Origin: an uncultured Pseudomonadota bacterium
Lineage (GTDB): Bacteria; Pseudomonadota; Gammaproteobacteria; Steroidobacterales; Steroidobacteraceae
Assembly: GCA_903838705.1 (NCBI GenBank)
Contig: CAILZL010000015.1
Span: 1-64,000 of the forward strand
Reading direction: 5' to 3'
DNA: 64,000 nt
Shown: positions 9,139 through 17,137 of the stretch, piece after piece
Position numbering within the stretch: the first letter of the stretch is position 1
Layout: each line of letters opens with the position of its first letter
Made by a program: the position numbers and the translations under genes
Notes under the pieces: generated by a model
The model's database searches: none
What the model was told of the DNA's origin: nothing
Seen by the model: only the letters and a program-made list of their open reading frames with translations

Positions 9139-9257
9139 GCAGCTATGCTAGCGGTTGCGTGTGCGCTATTCCACCCGCATCATTAACTGCGGCAGCCCCG
9201 GCTCTCCCTTATTATTTAAGTTTGACCCTGCGGAACTCGCCAACGCATAATTTAGCC

Positions 9258-9491
9258 ATGAGCACCACCACCCCAAAATCTGCCATTGAGCAGGAATACC
9301 GTCGCCTGGAATTACGGGTGGCGGAACTGGTCACCACACTGGCGCAGATCAAGGAAGAAAATTATGCCTTGCGTCAGCGCAATGAACTGCTGGTTGCTGA
9401 ACGCGGTGGTCTGCTGCAGAAGAACGAACAGGTCCGCACCCGGGTTGAAGGCATGATCGGCAGACTGAAATCTCTGGAGCATGGCGCATGA
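9258..9491 (+). CDS. Small coiled-coil division-associated protein (TIGR02449 type)
   Basis: A 77-residue protein, nearly all predicted coiled coil (EYRRLELRVAELVTTLAQIKEENYALRQRNELL). It matches the short TIGR02449-type proteins that sit directly before zapA in many gammaproteobacteria and are often described as ZapB-like. I start at ATG 9258 because homologues begin with a short lead into the coiled coil. The stop overlaps the zapA start by four bases, so translation is probably coupled. A role with ZapA at the Z-ring is inferred from position. Confidence 0.8.
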   Translation: MSTTTPKSAIEQEYRRLELRVAELVTTLAQIKEENYALRQRNELLVAERGGLLQKNEQVRTRVEGMIGRLKSLEHGA

Positions 9492-9811
9492 ACGACCGCA
9501 CTTCCCGCGTGAGCATCCGCATCCTTGAAAAGGAATATCAGGTCGCCTGTCCGATAGAAGAGCGTACTGATCTGCTGGATGCAGCCGAGTACCTGAATGG
9601 CAAGATGCGCGAAATCCGCGAAGCCGGCGCTGTGATGGGTCTGGACCGTATCGCAGTCATGGCCGCACTTAACATGGCCAATGAATTGCTCAAAGCAAAA
9701 AAGACCGGCGGCGTGGGATCAGATGTTGAAACCGAACTGGTGGACCGCATGCGCCTGCTGCGCGAACGGGTGGAATCTGCCATTACGCGCGGCAAGCAGA
9801 TGGAAATCTGA
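9488..9811 (+). CDS. zapA: Cell division protein ZapA
   Basis: A 107-residue ZapA. The N-terminal globular part has VSIRILEKEYQVACPIEERTDLLDAAEYLNGKMREI, and a C-terminal helical tail follows, as in Z-ring bundling ZapA proteins (usual length about 105-110). It binds FtsZ and crosslinks protofilaments at midcell. It overlaps the small coiled-coil gene upstream and is followed by 6S RNA and ygfA, the conserved gammaproteobacterial arrangement. Confidence 0.92.
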   Translation: MNDRTSRVSIRILEKEYQVACPIEERTDLLDAAEYLNGKMREIREAGAVMGLDRIAVMAALNMANELLKAKKTGGVGSDVETELVDRMRLLRERVESAITRGKQMEI

Positions 9812-9892
9812 ACAGCTGGAGTCGATTCGGGAGATGAATATGTCGCCCCGTTCCGGATTCCCCTATTGTTTATTGCCTGACTTGTTTGCGAT

Positions 9893-10066
9893 GATCTGCT
9901 CTGGCGCTGCCTGCGGTGTTCGACGTATGGTCGGGTTACCTCTCGACCCTAATGTAAAAACCCTCGGGGCTATGGTTCGCGGCAACACTGTGCATGTCCG
10001 TGTCATGCGGAAAGCCTTATGTGTCGTAACTTGGTCCCACCTATTGCTCCGCGTCGAGAGCAATGG
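9893..10066 (+). ncRNA. ssrS: 6S RNA
   Basis: The segment lies exactly between zapA and ygfA, the conserved site of 6S RNA. Its ends can pair: TGCTCT at 9897-9902 with AGAGCA at 10057-10062, extended by GGCGC with GCGTC. The 5' part (CTGCGGTGTTCG) and the 3' part (GGAAAGCCTTATGTGTCG) resemble gammaproteobacterial 6S sequences. 6S RNA binds the sigma-70 polymerase and lowers housekeeping transcription in stationary phase. The exact ends are estimated to within about ten bases; a covariance search would fix them. Confidence 0.75.
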
Positions 10067-10069
10067 CCT

Positions 10070-10717
10070 ATGACGGCACAGGCGGGTAGCGCCTCCTCTC
10101 TTTCTGATACTTCGCTCAAAGCCGAGCGAAGCATCCTGCGCCAGCAACTTCGACAACAGCGCCGCTCCATCTCCAGACAGACTCAACAGGCGGCAGCACG
10201 CCAGCTGGCTATTCAGTTCGATCGCTGTTACCTGCTAAGACCGGGTCTGCACATCGCGGTGTATCTGGCCATGCCGCATGAGTTTGACCTGCATGCTTTC
10301 ATCGCACGGGCTCAAGCCCGGCACTGCCACATCTATATTCCGCATATCGATAACAAGACACGGCGGCAAATGCGATTTGTACCGCTGTCGCGCAATGTTC
10401 GACTCACGCGTCACAGCTGGGGCATGCAACAGGTACAACAACCACCGAGACAGGCTATCGGCCTTCGCCAGCTGGACATGGTGCTGGTACCCACCGTGGG
10501 CTTTGATGTTCATGGCAATCGCCTGGGCATGGGTGCCGGCTTTTATGATCGCCACCTTGCCTGCCTGCGCCATAGTCGCTGGCAAAGACCCCGACTGATC
10601 GGTGTGGCTTACGCTTCGCAGCAAGTTGAACGCATACCTGCACTACCCCATGACATCACCCTGCCCCGGGTCATGACGGAGCAAGGGCTGATCCACTGCC
10701 ATCAGCAGCGTACGTAA
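10070..10717 (+). CDS. ygfA: 5-formyltetrahydrofolate cyclo-ligase
   Basis: A 215-residue member of the 5-FTHF cyclo-ligase family, which converts 5-formyl-THF to 5,10-methenyl-THF using ATP. Recognisable parts are the N-terminal basic LRQQLRQQRRSIS, the mid PTVGFDVHGNRLGMGAGFYDRHL block that binds folate and nucleotide, and a conserved C-terminal IPALPHD. I chose ATG 10070 because it follows the 6S RNA directly and gives the usual length; the longer upstream frame would overlap the RNA. E. coli also co-transcribes ygfA with 6S RNA. Confidence 0.88.
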   Translation: MTAQAGSASSLSDTSLKAERSILRQQLRQQRRSISRQTQQAAARQLAIQFDRCYLLRPGLHIAVYLAMPHEFDLHAFIARAQARHCHIYIPHIDNKTRRQMRFVPLSRNVRLTRHSWGMQQVQQPPRQAIGLRQLDMVLVPTVGFDVHGNRLGMGAGFYDRHLACLRHSRWQRPRLIGVAYASQQVERIPALPHDITLPRVMTEQGLIHCHQQRT

Positions 10718-10764
10718 ACCTTCGCCTTCAAGTTTGTTATACCAACCCGTTTCCGGAGCAATAA

Positions 10765-11226
10765 ATGCAGCACTGGCTGTTCAAGTCTGAACCCGCGACG
10801 TTCAGCATAGATGATCTGGCTACCGCCACAGGCAAATCCACCTGCTGGGATGGCGTACGCAACTATCAGGTCAGGAATTTCATGCGTGATGTCATGCAAC
10901 CCGGCGATCTCGGCTTTTTTTATCATTCCAGCTGCGCTGTTCCCGGTATTACCGGCATCGTCAGCATCACGAGTAATGCCTATACCGACAACACGCAGTT
11001 TGATCCCGGGCATGTTCACTACGATGCCGACAGCAAACCAGAGTCACCACGATGGTTGATGGTGGATGTGAAGCTGAAACGAAAACTGAAACGCATCATC
11101 ACCCTTGATGAACTAAGAGAGCATCACCATCGACTGAAAGAGTTACTCATCCTCAAACGTGGTAACCGACTGTCAGTAACTCCCCTCAGCAGTGATGAAT
11201 GGAACTACATCCTTGGTCTTGAGTGA
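10765..11226 (+). CDS. EVE domain protein
   Basis: A 153-residue single-domain protein of the EVE (PUA-like) superfamily, close to thymocyte nuclear protein 1. The start MQHWLFKSEP, followed by TCWDGVRNYQVRNFMRDVMQPGDLGFFYHS, is the family signature, and VKLKRKLKRIITLDELR continues the fold. EVE domains bind modified bases in DNA or RNA; the target here is unknown. GGAG six bases before the ATG is a good ribosome binding site. It follows ygfA by 47 bases, a common pairing in gammaproteobacteria. Confidence 0.9.
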   Translation: MQHWLFKSEPATFSIDDLATATGKSTCWDGVRNYQVRNFMRDVMQPGDLGFFYHSSCAVPGITGIVSITSNAYTDNTQFDPGHVHYDADSKPESPRWLMVDVKLKRKLKRIITLDELREHHHRLKELLILKRGNRLSVTPLSSDEWNYILGLE

Positions 11227-11314
11227 TCATTGAATGAGTGAATCGAGCTCATCGAGTGAACCGTCATCGATGAACGAGCGTGAACTCGCTCACAGATAAA
11301 TTACACCCCCCCCC

Positions 11315-11345
11315 TTGCGAGACAAATTAGTTTTATGTATATACT
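11315..11345 (+). promoter_or_regulatory. Probable sigma-70 promoter of the lysine-rich micro-gene
   Basis: A -35-like TTGCGA (11315-11320) and a -10 TATACT (11340-11345) are separated by 19 bases, slightly longer than ideal. The -35 directly abuts a run of nine C (11306-11314). The ATG of the micro-protein is 47 bases downstream of the -10. Confidence 0.5.
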
Positions 11346-11391
11346 GCGCTCGGACTAACTTGATTTAACCCTTAATCGGAGAATCTTAATC

Positions 11392-11472
11392 ATGGCAACT
11401 AAAGCAAAGAAAGCATCCAAGAAGAAAGTAGCGAAGAAGAAGGCAGCCAAGAAGGCCGCCAAGAAGAAGTAG
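11392..11472 (+). CDS. 26-residue lysine/alanine-rich micro-protein, histone H1-like
   Basis: The reading frame encodes 26 residues, of which 14 are lysine and 8 alanine, with KKxAKK-type repeats like the tails of bacterial histone H1/AlgP-like proteins. GGAG lies about nine bases before the ATG. A promoter-like pair is at 11315-11345 and a strong terminator at 11498-11531, so this is a complete single-gene transcription unit. It is too short for most gene finders. What is seen is a well-formed small gene; binding to DNA or RNA is inferred from charge only. It could alternatively encode an abundant polycation with another role. Confidence 0.7.
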   Translation: MATKAKKASKKKVAKKKAAKKAAKKK

Positions 11473-11497
11473 TTTCTTCTGAGGATGTAACCTCATC

Positions 11498-11531
11498 AAC
11501 TGTGCCCGCGAAAGCGGGCACAGTTGTTTTT
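11498..11531 (+). terminator. Rho-independent terminator after micro-gene
   Basis: A perfect 12-base stem (AACTGTGCCCGC with GCGGGCACAGTT), a four-base loop GAAA, and a T-rich tail (GTTTTT). It separates the micro-gene from rpiA, which starts about 55 bases later. Confidence 0.92.
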
Positions 11532-11584
11532 AACGCTAGAAAAACAGATATTTCCTCACTTACCCTTAAACAGAGATTCATGCG

Positions 11585-12241
11585 ATGAGTAACGATGCCG
11601 GTAAGCAACGCGCAGCACTAGCCGCCCTCAAGTACATTGAGGAGGACACCATCATCGGTGTCGGCACCGGTTCGACCGTCAACTTCTTCATTGATGCACT
11701 GGCTGCGCAAAAGTTGCGCATAAGGGGCGCAGTTTCGAGTTCAAACGCCTCTACGGAGCGTCTTCGGGGTCATGGAATAGAAATATTTGAACTCAACGCA
11801 GTCGGCGATATTGATGTCTATGTAGACGGTGCTGATGAGTGCGACCCGCATCTGCGACTCATCAAAGGTGGTGGTGCGGCGCTCACTCGCGAGAAGATCG
11901 TCGCCGCTGCATCACAGCTATTCATCTGCATTGTGGATGAAAGCAAGCAGGTCAGCGTGCTGGGCCGGTTCCCTCTGCCAGTAGAAGTGATACCTATGGC
12001 ACGTTCCTACGTTGCCAGACAACTGATCAAACTGGGTGGTCAACCCGTATGGCGTGAAGGTGTAATCACTGATAACGGCAACTTGATCCTGGATGTACAT
12101 GGACTGAGCATCGTTGATCCATTGAGACTGGAATCACAGATCAACCAGATCGTCGGTGTAGTAACGGTGGGTCTGTTTGCACATCGTCCGGCTGATGTAC
12201 TGATCGTTGGCAGCGCTGCTGGCGTAAAAATCCTGCCGTAA
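11585..12241 (+). CDS. rpiA: Ribose-5-phosphate isomerase A
   Basis: A 218-residue RpiA with the expected motifs: [15 protein letters not shown] near the N-terminus, [34 protein letters not shown] with the catalytic acid, and the C-terminal [14 protein letters not shown]. It interconverts ribose-5-phosphate and ribulose-5-phosphate in the pentose phosphate pathway. Length matches E. coli RpiA (219). Convergent with pyrD. Confidence 0.95.
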   Translation: MSNDAGKQRAALAALKYIEEDTIIGVGTGSTVNFFIDALAAQKLRIRGAVSSSNASTERLRGHGIEIFELNAVGDIDVYVDGADECDPHLRLIKGGGAALTREKIVAAASQLFICIVDESKQVSVLGRFPLPVEVIPMARSYVARQLIKLGGQPVWREGVITDNGNLILDVHGLSIVDPLRLESQINQIVGVVTVGLFAHRPADVLIVGSAAGVKILP

Positions 12242-12269
12242 TTTCTCTTCGCCGTGCTGTCCTGTTACA

Positions 12270-13280
12270 TCAGGTCAATGCGGCGGCTACTTCCCTGATC
12301 AACCCCGGCCCGCGATAAAGCAGGCCGGTGTAGATCTGAACCAGATCCGCTCCCGCCTGGCGCATCGCCAGCGCATCCGCTGCCGAACTGATACCACCCA
12401 CACCGATGATGGGGAATGATTGACCGAGCCGTTGCCGCAGCGTGCTGACCGTGGCCAGCGACAAGGCATGAACCGGGCGTCCACTTAACCCACCTGCCTG
12501 ATCTGCCAACGACCCGAGACCTGCCGGACGACTCAATGTGGTATTCGTGGCAATCACACCATCCATTCCAACCTCAGGCAGCAGATCGGCCATGCCATGC
12601 AGTTCATCTGTCGTCAGATCGGGTGCGATCTTCACCAGGATCGGCAATGATTTACCAAGTGCAGGCAGCAGACGCGCGCGCTCATCAAGCAATGCGACGA
12701 GCATCGGCCGCAACTGAGCTACTGCCTGCAAACTGCGCAAGCCAAGCGTATTGGGCGATGAAACATTAATGGTGATGTAATCCGCATACGGCGCCATACC
12801 GCGCAGACAACTCAGGTAATCCTGAGTCGCATTCTCAAGCGGAGTGCTGGCATTCTTGCCGATGTTTACACCACAGATAGCGCGATGCTTGCGTGCAGCC
12901 ACACGCGGCGCAATGGCTTCCATTCCCTCATTGGGAAAACCCATGCGATTGATCAATGCCTGTGACTGAGGAAGACGAAACACACGCGGGGCAGGATTGC
13001 CTGCCTGCGGGCGTGGAGTGACCGTACCGATCTCGACATGACCTGCACCAAGTGCACTCAGCGCATCAATGCAAACAGCGTTCTTGTCGAGACCCGCAGC
13101 AATCCCGACCCGGTTGGGAAACTGCAAACCCATCAACTTCACCGGAGCGACCTTCGCTCCAGAAGCAATCATTGAAAGCAATCCGCATTGCTCCATACGC
13201 TGCAAGCTGCTCAATGTCAGCGAATGGGCACGCTCAGGTTCTAGTCTGAACAACAGATTCTTGAGTAACGGGTACAACAT
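12270..13280 (-). CDS. pyrD: Dihydroorotate dehydrogenase (quinone), class 2
   Basis: A 336-residue membrane-associated class 2 enzyme. The N-terminal amphipathic segment (MLYPLLKNLLFRLEPERAHSL) is the part that contacts quinone. The FMN barrel follows, with GIAAGLDKNA, GAGHVEIGTVTPRPQAGNPAPRVFR, INVSSPNT holding the catalytic serine, and the phosphate-binding GVGGISSAADA. It oxidises dihydroorotate to orotate in pyrimidine synthesis. Length equals the E. coli enzyme. It stands alone, convergent with rpiA. Confidence 0.95.
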   Translation of the reverse strand: MLYPLLKNLLFRLEPERAHSLTLSSLQRMEQCGLLSMIASGAKVAPVKLMGLQFPNRVGIAAGLDKNAVCIDALSALGAGHVEIGTVTPRPQAGNPAPRVFRLPQSQALINRMGFPNEGMEAIAPRVAARKHRAICGVNIGKNASTPLENATQDYLSCLRGMAPYADYITINVSSPNTLGLRSLQAVAQLRPMLVALLDERARLLPALGKSLPILVKIAPDLTTDELHGMADLLPEVGMDGVIATNTTLSRPAGLGSLADQAGGLSGRPVHALSLATVSTLRQRLGQSFPIIGVGGISSAADALAMRQAGADLVQIYTGLLYRGPGLIREVAAALT

Positions 13281-13332
13281 CTTTATCTATCCGATTATCC
13301 AGTGAGAATTAGCCGATCACCAACACCCAGAT

Positions 13333-13356
13333 ACAACAAAGCCCGCATTCGCGGGC
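13333..13356 (-). terminator. Terminator of tRNA-Gln
   Basis: A six-base GC stem (GCCCGC with GCGGGC, 13341-13356) with a four-base loop is followed on the minus strand by TTTGTTGT. It lies nine bases after the tRNA 3' end. Confidence 0.85.
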
Positions 13357-13365
13357 CTGATGTTC

Positions 13366-13439
13366 TGGCTGGGGGACTAGGATTCGAACCTAGGTTGGCG
13401 GAGTCAGAATCCGCAGTCCTACCACTAGACGATCCCCCA
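13366..13439 (-). tRNA. tRNA-Gln (CUG)
   Basis: On the minus strand a 74-base cloverleaf starts TGGGGGA and ends TCCCCCA-G-CCA with the CCA encoded. The anticodon arm is GCGGA-TTCTGAC-TCCGC, giving anticodon CTG. The T arm reads CCTAG-GTTCGAAT-CTAG-like. The U1-A72 pair is typical of glutamine tRNAs. It reads CAG codons. Confidence 0.95.
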
Positions 13440-13529
13440 ATAAGCTTGAAGGCAACTGCTGTACAGCTTAAATCCCGGAGTGGTAGTGCGCGACACAAAT
13501 GACGCGCACTCAGAATCAATGCAAATGCA

Positions 13530-13922
13530 TTAACGCTTGGAGAACTGGGTACCGCGACGTGCCTTGCGGAAACCGACCTTCTTACGTTCGACTTCACGGG
13601 CATCGCGGGTCACAAATCCACCATCACGCAGCGGCTTGCGCAGAGTTTCATCGTATTCGATCAGCGCGCGGGTCAGACCGTGACGAATCGCGCCAGCCTG
13701 GCCGGTGATGCCACCGCCAGCAACAGTCACATTAATGTCGAAGGTTTCTTCCATGCTGACAGTCTGCAGCGGCTGACGCACGATCATGCTGCCGGTCTTG
13801 CGGCCGAAGAACACATCGAGGGGACGGCCATTCACGGTGATGGTACCGGTGCCCTTTTGCAGGAATACGCGGGCGGTAGCCGTCTTGCGACGTCCAGTGC
13901 CGTAGTTAGTCGAAGTCGCCAT
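13530..13922 (-). CDS. rpsI: 30S ribosomal protein S9
   Basis: A 130-residue S9, beginning [20 protein letters not shown] and ending in the invariant [17 protein letters not shown] tail that reaches the ribosomal P site. It lies 59 bases after rplM in the universal rplM-rpsI operon. Confidence 0.98.
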   Translation of the reverse strand: MATSTNYGTGRRKTATARVFLQKGTGTITVNGRPLDVFFGRKTGSMIVRQPLQTVSMEETFDINVTVAGGGITGQAGAIRHGLTRALIEYDETLRKPLRDGGFVTRDAREVERKKVGFRKARRGTQFSKR

Positions 13923-13981
13923 AGCTTACTCTGTCTGTCTTATCGAATGATGTGAGGGTAGATAACCGGAATATTCCTGAA

Positions 13982-14413
13982 TCAGGAAATGACCAGCTCT
14001 TTAGGTTGCTGAGCAGCGTGCGGATGTTCAGTACCTGCAAACACGTGCAGCTTCTTGAACATGGCGCGACCCAGAGGATTCTTGGGGAGCATGCCTTTTA
14101 CTGCAAACTCAATGACGCGTTCCGGGTGCTCTTTAAGCAGCTTTTCCAGATTGATGGTCTTGAGGCCACCCTGCCAGCCGGTGTGGTGGTGGTACAGCTT
14201 GTCGGACAGCTTGCGGCCGGTGACATGCACCTTGTCCGCATTGATAACAATAAGATTGTCGCCGGTATCCATATGCGGGGTGTAAGCAGCCTTGTGCTTG
14301 CCACGCAGGCGCATGGCCAGCTGGGTTGCAAGACGACCCAAGGTTTGTTCTGCGGCATCTACCACATACCAATCCCTGCGAATGGTGGACGGTTTAGCGA
14401 AAACGGTCTTCAT
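13982..14413 (-). CDS. rplM: 50S ribosomal protein L13
   Basis: L13 of 143 residues, starting [20 protein letters not shown] with the conserved [16 protein letters not shown] and [19 protein letters not shown] use ATG 14413; a TTG one codon upstream is in frame but not needed. It is the first gene of rplM-rpsI. A well-formed sigma-70 promoter lies 44 bases upstream. Confidence 0.97.
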   Translation of the reverse strand: MKTVFAKPSTIRRDWYVVDAAEQTLGRLATQLAMRLRGKHKAAYTPHMDTGDNLIVINADKVHVTGRKLSDKLYHHHTGWQGGLKTINLEKLLKEHPERVIEFAVKGMLPKNPLGRAMFKKLHVFAGTEHPHAAQQPKELVIS

Positions 14414-14456
14414 CAAAGACTCCGAAAGACTTCAAGACTGCGGCGAAAGGCGCGCG

Positions 14457-14485
14457 ATTCTAATGGACGCCCCCCCGCTTTGCAA
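14457..14485 (-). promoter_or_regulatory. Sigma-70 promoter for rplM-rpsI
   Basis: On the minus strand TTGCAA (-35, 14480-14485) and TAGAAT (-10, 14457-14462) are separated by exactly 17 bases. The spacer contains a seven-G run. The rplM ATG is 43 bases downstream of the -10. Confidence 0.7.
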
Positions 14486-14626
14486 ACCTGTAAATGACCT
14501 GCCTGCGACTCTGCCGGCCTGTTCCGCACCATATATATGTGTCCAACCCGCTACCGGGGGCCGCGAGACGCCAAAAATTGCCCTCAACCGGGTGACCCCC
14601 GCCTGCCTTCGGACCATAATCCGCCC

Positions 14627-15289
14627 ATGAAGACTCTCACCCAGCCCGAGCGGCAACGCCAGTTCACCCCCGGCGACGGCATCATTTTCAAGCTGGACAA
14701 ACTGCTGAAATCCGCCCTTGGCCCCCATGTTGCGGGCCGCCCGTACCCTGCCGAACATCTTGCTGAAACCGTCAAGGATGCAGCCACCAGAAACAAGATT
14801 GCGGGTCTGATGCGCGTCAATCACGCCGGAGAAATCTGCGCTCAGGCGCTGTATCACGGCCAGGCCGCCACGGCCAGAAAGTCCGGGGTCAGTGAATCAA
14901 TGGCACAGGCAGCACAGGAAGAAGTCGATCATCTTGCCTGGTGCGCACGCCGCCTTGATGAACTGGGTTCACGACCCAGCCTGCTCGATCCGTTCTGGTA
15001 TGCCGGTTCATTTGTCATCGGCGGTATAGCCGGCATCAGCGGCGACAAACGCAGCCTCGGGTTTGTCGCCGAGACTGAGAAACAGGTAGTTAATCATCTG
15101 CAGCAGCATCTTGCACAACTGCCGGTGGAAGATGCGCGCAGCCGCGCAATACTGGAACAGATGGTGAATGACGAAGCCCGTCATGGCAATGAAGCACTGC
15201 ACCAGGGTGGTGAATTGCCGCCCGGTCCGATCCGGACATTGATGAAAATGACCGCAAAAATAATGACCTTCACCGCACAACGAATCTAG
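14627..15289 (+). CDS. coq7: Coq7-type demethoxyubiquinone hydroxylase
   Basis: A 220-residue di-iron ferritin-like protein of the Coq7 family. Metal-ligand motifs are NHAGEICAQALYHGQ, EEVDHLAWC and NDEARHGNEAL, i.e. the two ExxH pairs and additional glutamates. It hydroxylates the C6 position of the ubiquinone ring, replacing the flavoprotein UbiF in this lineage. Start ATG 14627 removes an improbable upstream extension. It is divergent from rplM. With ubiH and ubiI in this window, it supplies the third ring hydroxylase. Confidence 0.9.
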   Translation: MKTLTQPERQRQFTPGDGIIFKLDKLLKSALGPHVAGRPYPAEHLAETVKDAATRNKIAGLMRVNHAGEICAQALYHGQAATARKSGVSESMAQAAQEEVDHLAWCARRLDELGSRPSLLDPFWYAGSFVIGGIAGISGDKRSLGFVAETEKQVVNHLQQHLAQLPVEDARSRAILEQMVNDEARHGNEALHQGGELPPGPIRTLMKMTAKIMTFTAQRI

Positions 15290-15406
15290 TTCACCCACCT
15301 CATCAAAGTGTTACGGCACTTGCGATAGCGCGAATACTGTATTAAAACGCTGTCTGGTTTGCGTAATATGTCATGACGCACACAAAACAACGACAGGGGT
15401 CCTGAA

Positions 15407-16120
15407 ATGGATGAAGGCGCTCGGCCATTGAGTGAAGTACCGGCGATCAATCGCTTCCTAAGCTATTGCCGCATTCGAACCATACCGTCAAAGACGGTCA
15501 TTATTCATGCAGGCGACCTGCCTGACGTGCTGTATTACATCGTAAGCGGCTCTGTCGAAGTCATGATCGAAGATGAAGAAGGCAACGAGATGGTGCTTGC
15601 CTACCTCAACAAGGGTCAATTCTTCGGCGAAATGGGCCTGTTTTACGATCAACCCACCCGCAGTGCCTGGGTAAGAACCCGTCAACAATGCGAACTGGCA
15701 GAAATGACCTATCCGCGTTTCAGACAGCTCGCTTCCGAAAGTCCCGGCCTGGTATTTGAACTGGCCACTCAGCTGGCCACCCGCCTTGACCGCACCAACA
15801 AGAAACTGGGCGACCTGGCGTTTGTGGATGTGACCGGACGTGTAGCCCACTCCATCATGGATCTGTGCAGTGAACCCGATGCCATGACGCATCCGGAAGG
15901 CATGCAGATCAAAGTCAGCCGTCAGGAGCTGTCCCGCCTGGTGGGATGCTCGCGTGAAATGGCCGGCCGCGTGCTGAAAGTGCTGGAAGAACAAGGCCTG
16001 CTGCGTGCCACCGGCAAGACCATTGTAGTGTTCGGCGCAAGACCCAAAGTCAAAGCCCGCCCCGTGCTCGCCACCCGCACCACACAGAAAGCGCGTGTCA
16101 CCGAAGACGATGATGAATAG
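15407..16120 (+). CDS. crp: CRP/Clp/Vfr-family transcription regulator
   Basis: A 237-residue CRP-like regulator. The cyclic-nucleotide domain has FGEMGLF (GE at 74-75) and RSAWVR (RS at 85-86), which contact the ligand phosphate and ribose in E. coli CRP. The position equal to CRP Ser128 is Asn131. The dimer helix LGDLAFVDVTGRVA and the helix-turn-helix SRQELSRLVGCSREMAGRVL (171-190) match closely, so the DNA target is probably CRP-like. A charged tail of about 27 residues (211-237, ending EDDDE) extends beyond E. coli CRP. AGGGG seven bases upstream is the ribosome binding site. Ligand may be cAMP or another nucleotide. Confidence 0.9.
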   Translation: MDEGARPLSEVPAINRFLSYCRIRTIPSKTVIIHAGDLPDVLYYIVSGSVEVMIEDEEGNEMVLAYLNKGQFFGEMGLFYDQPTRSAWVRTRQQCELAEMTYPRFRQLASESPGLVFELATQLATRLDRTNKKLGDLAFVDVTGRVAHSIMDLCSEPDAMTHPEGMQIKVSRQELSRLVGCSREMAGRVLKVLEEQGLLRATGKTIVVFGARPKVKARPVLATRTTQKARVTEDDDE

Positions 16121-16146
16121 CCGATCAGTTTGCTACTGATGCTAAA

Positions 16147-16175
16147 GAAAAAGCCCGGTATTTCCGGGCTTTTTC
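16147..16175. terminator. Bidirectional terminator between crp and rpe
   Basis: A perfect 12-base stem, GAAAAAGCCCGG with CCGGGCTTTTTC, around a five-base loop. A/T runs on both sides let it terminate the convergent crp and rpe transcripts. Confidence 0.95.
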
Positions 16176-16199
16176 GTTTCAGATAGCAAACAAACTCGC

Positions 16200-16883
16200 T
16201 TACTTGCCCGACTGATATCCCTTGGCAATCTGCGCCCGCAGTGCATCAATGGTGGCGCGATAATCTTTAGTACCAAAAATCGCTGAACCTGCCACGAAGG
16301 TATCCACTCCGGCTGCTGCAATGGCGGCGACGTTATCAATCTTCACGCCACCATCAATCTCCAGACGAATGGCTTTGCCTGATTCATTGATGCGGCGCCG
16401 CGCTTCCACAATCTTGCTCAGCACGCCCGGAATGAACTGCTGCCCGCCGAACCCCGGGTTCACCGACATGAGCAGAATCATGTCGAGCTTATCCATCACA
16501 TGATCCAGCCAGTTCAGCGGTGTGGCGGGATTGAACACCAGACCTGCCTGACAACCGCTTTCCCGAATCAGACCCAGAGTGCGGTCAATATGCTCGCTGG
16601 CTTCAGGATGGAAAGTGATGATGCTGGCACCGGCTTTGGCGAAATCAGGAATGATGCGATCCACCGGCTTGACCATCAGATGCACATCAATCGGCGCCGT
16701 CACACCATGCTTGCGCAATGCCTCACACACCAGCGGGCCGATGGTGAGATTGGGCACGTAGTGATTGTCCATCACGTCGAAGTGCACAATGTCGGCACCC
16801 GAAGCCAGCACCTTAGTGACCTCTTCACCCAACCGGGCAAAGTCAGCAGACAGAATGGAAGGGGCAATCCAGGGGGTTAACAT
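16200..16883 (-). CDS. rpe: Ribulose-phosphate 3-epimerase
   Basis: A 227-residue TIM barrel. Motifs include [16 protein letters not shown] at the N-terminus, [12 protein letters not shown] with a metal-binding His-Asp pair, [14 protein letters not shown] and DGGVKIDN with the second catalytic Asp. It interconverts ribulose-5-phosphate and xylulose-5-phosphate. It is a single gene upstream of the accessory insertion. Confidence 0.95.
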   Translation of the reverse strand: MLTPWIAPSILSADFARLGEEVTKVLASGADIVHFDVMDNHYVPNLTIGPLVCEALRKHGVTAPIDVHLMVKPVDRIIPDFAKAGASIITFHPEASEHIDRTLGLIRESGCQAGLVFNPATPLNWLDHVMDKLDMILLMSVNPGFGGQQFIPGVLSKIVEARRRINESGKAIRLEIDGGVKIDNVAAIAAAGVDTFVAGSAIFGTKDYRATIDALRAQIAKGYQSGK

Positions 16884-16992
16884 CTCGGCTCCGGCAAGGC
16901 TTGGCAGGGTGCGTACTGTATCAGCCCACCCACCTGCTTCGCATCAATGCCTGTACAGTGGACACATTGCTGCTTGAATGCCCGTCAAAGGC

Positions 16993-17100
16993 ATTCTTGC
17001 CAATTGCTTTTATCGCGTGCTACAAAATCGCCACTAACTAAAATAAATGGAGACATTGGAATGGCTGGGAACGCATGCAGCACTAAGTCCCGTTCTTCAA
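16993..17100 (+). repeat. Leader repeat, copy 1 (similar to 33871-33975)
   Basis: The first 30 bases (16993-17022) match 33871-33900 at 26 of 30 positions. The similarity resumes at GGAGACATTGGAATGG, then GCAGCACTAAG. Both copies place this segment just upstream of an accessory gene. A GGAG sequence eight bases before an ATG opens a 25-codon frame (17061-17138) here. The peptides of the two copies do not match because of a one-base length difference, so the conservation is of DNA, not protein. Confidence 0.65.
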
Positions 17101-17137
17101 GGGACATATGGACCCATATTACCGAGCTCTATTTCTA

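Noticed and set aside
11270-11295. Hairpin GAGCG...CGCTC after the EVE gene as a terminator
   Set aside because: Five-base stem without a T run; too weak to support.
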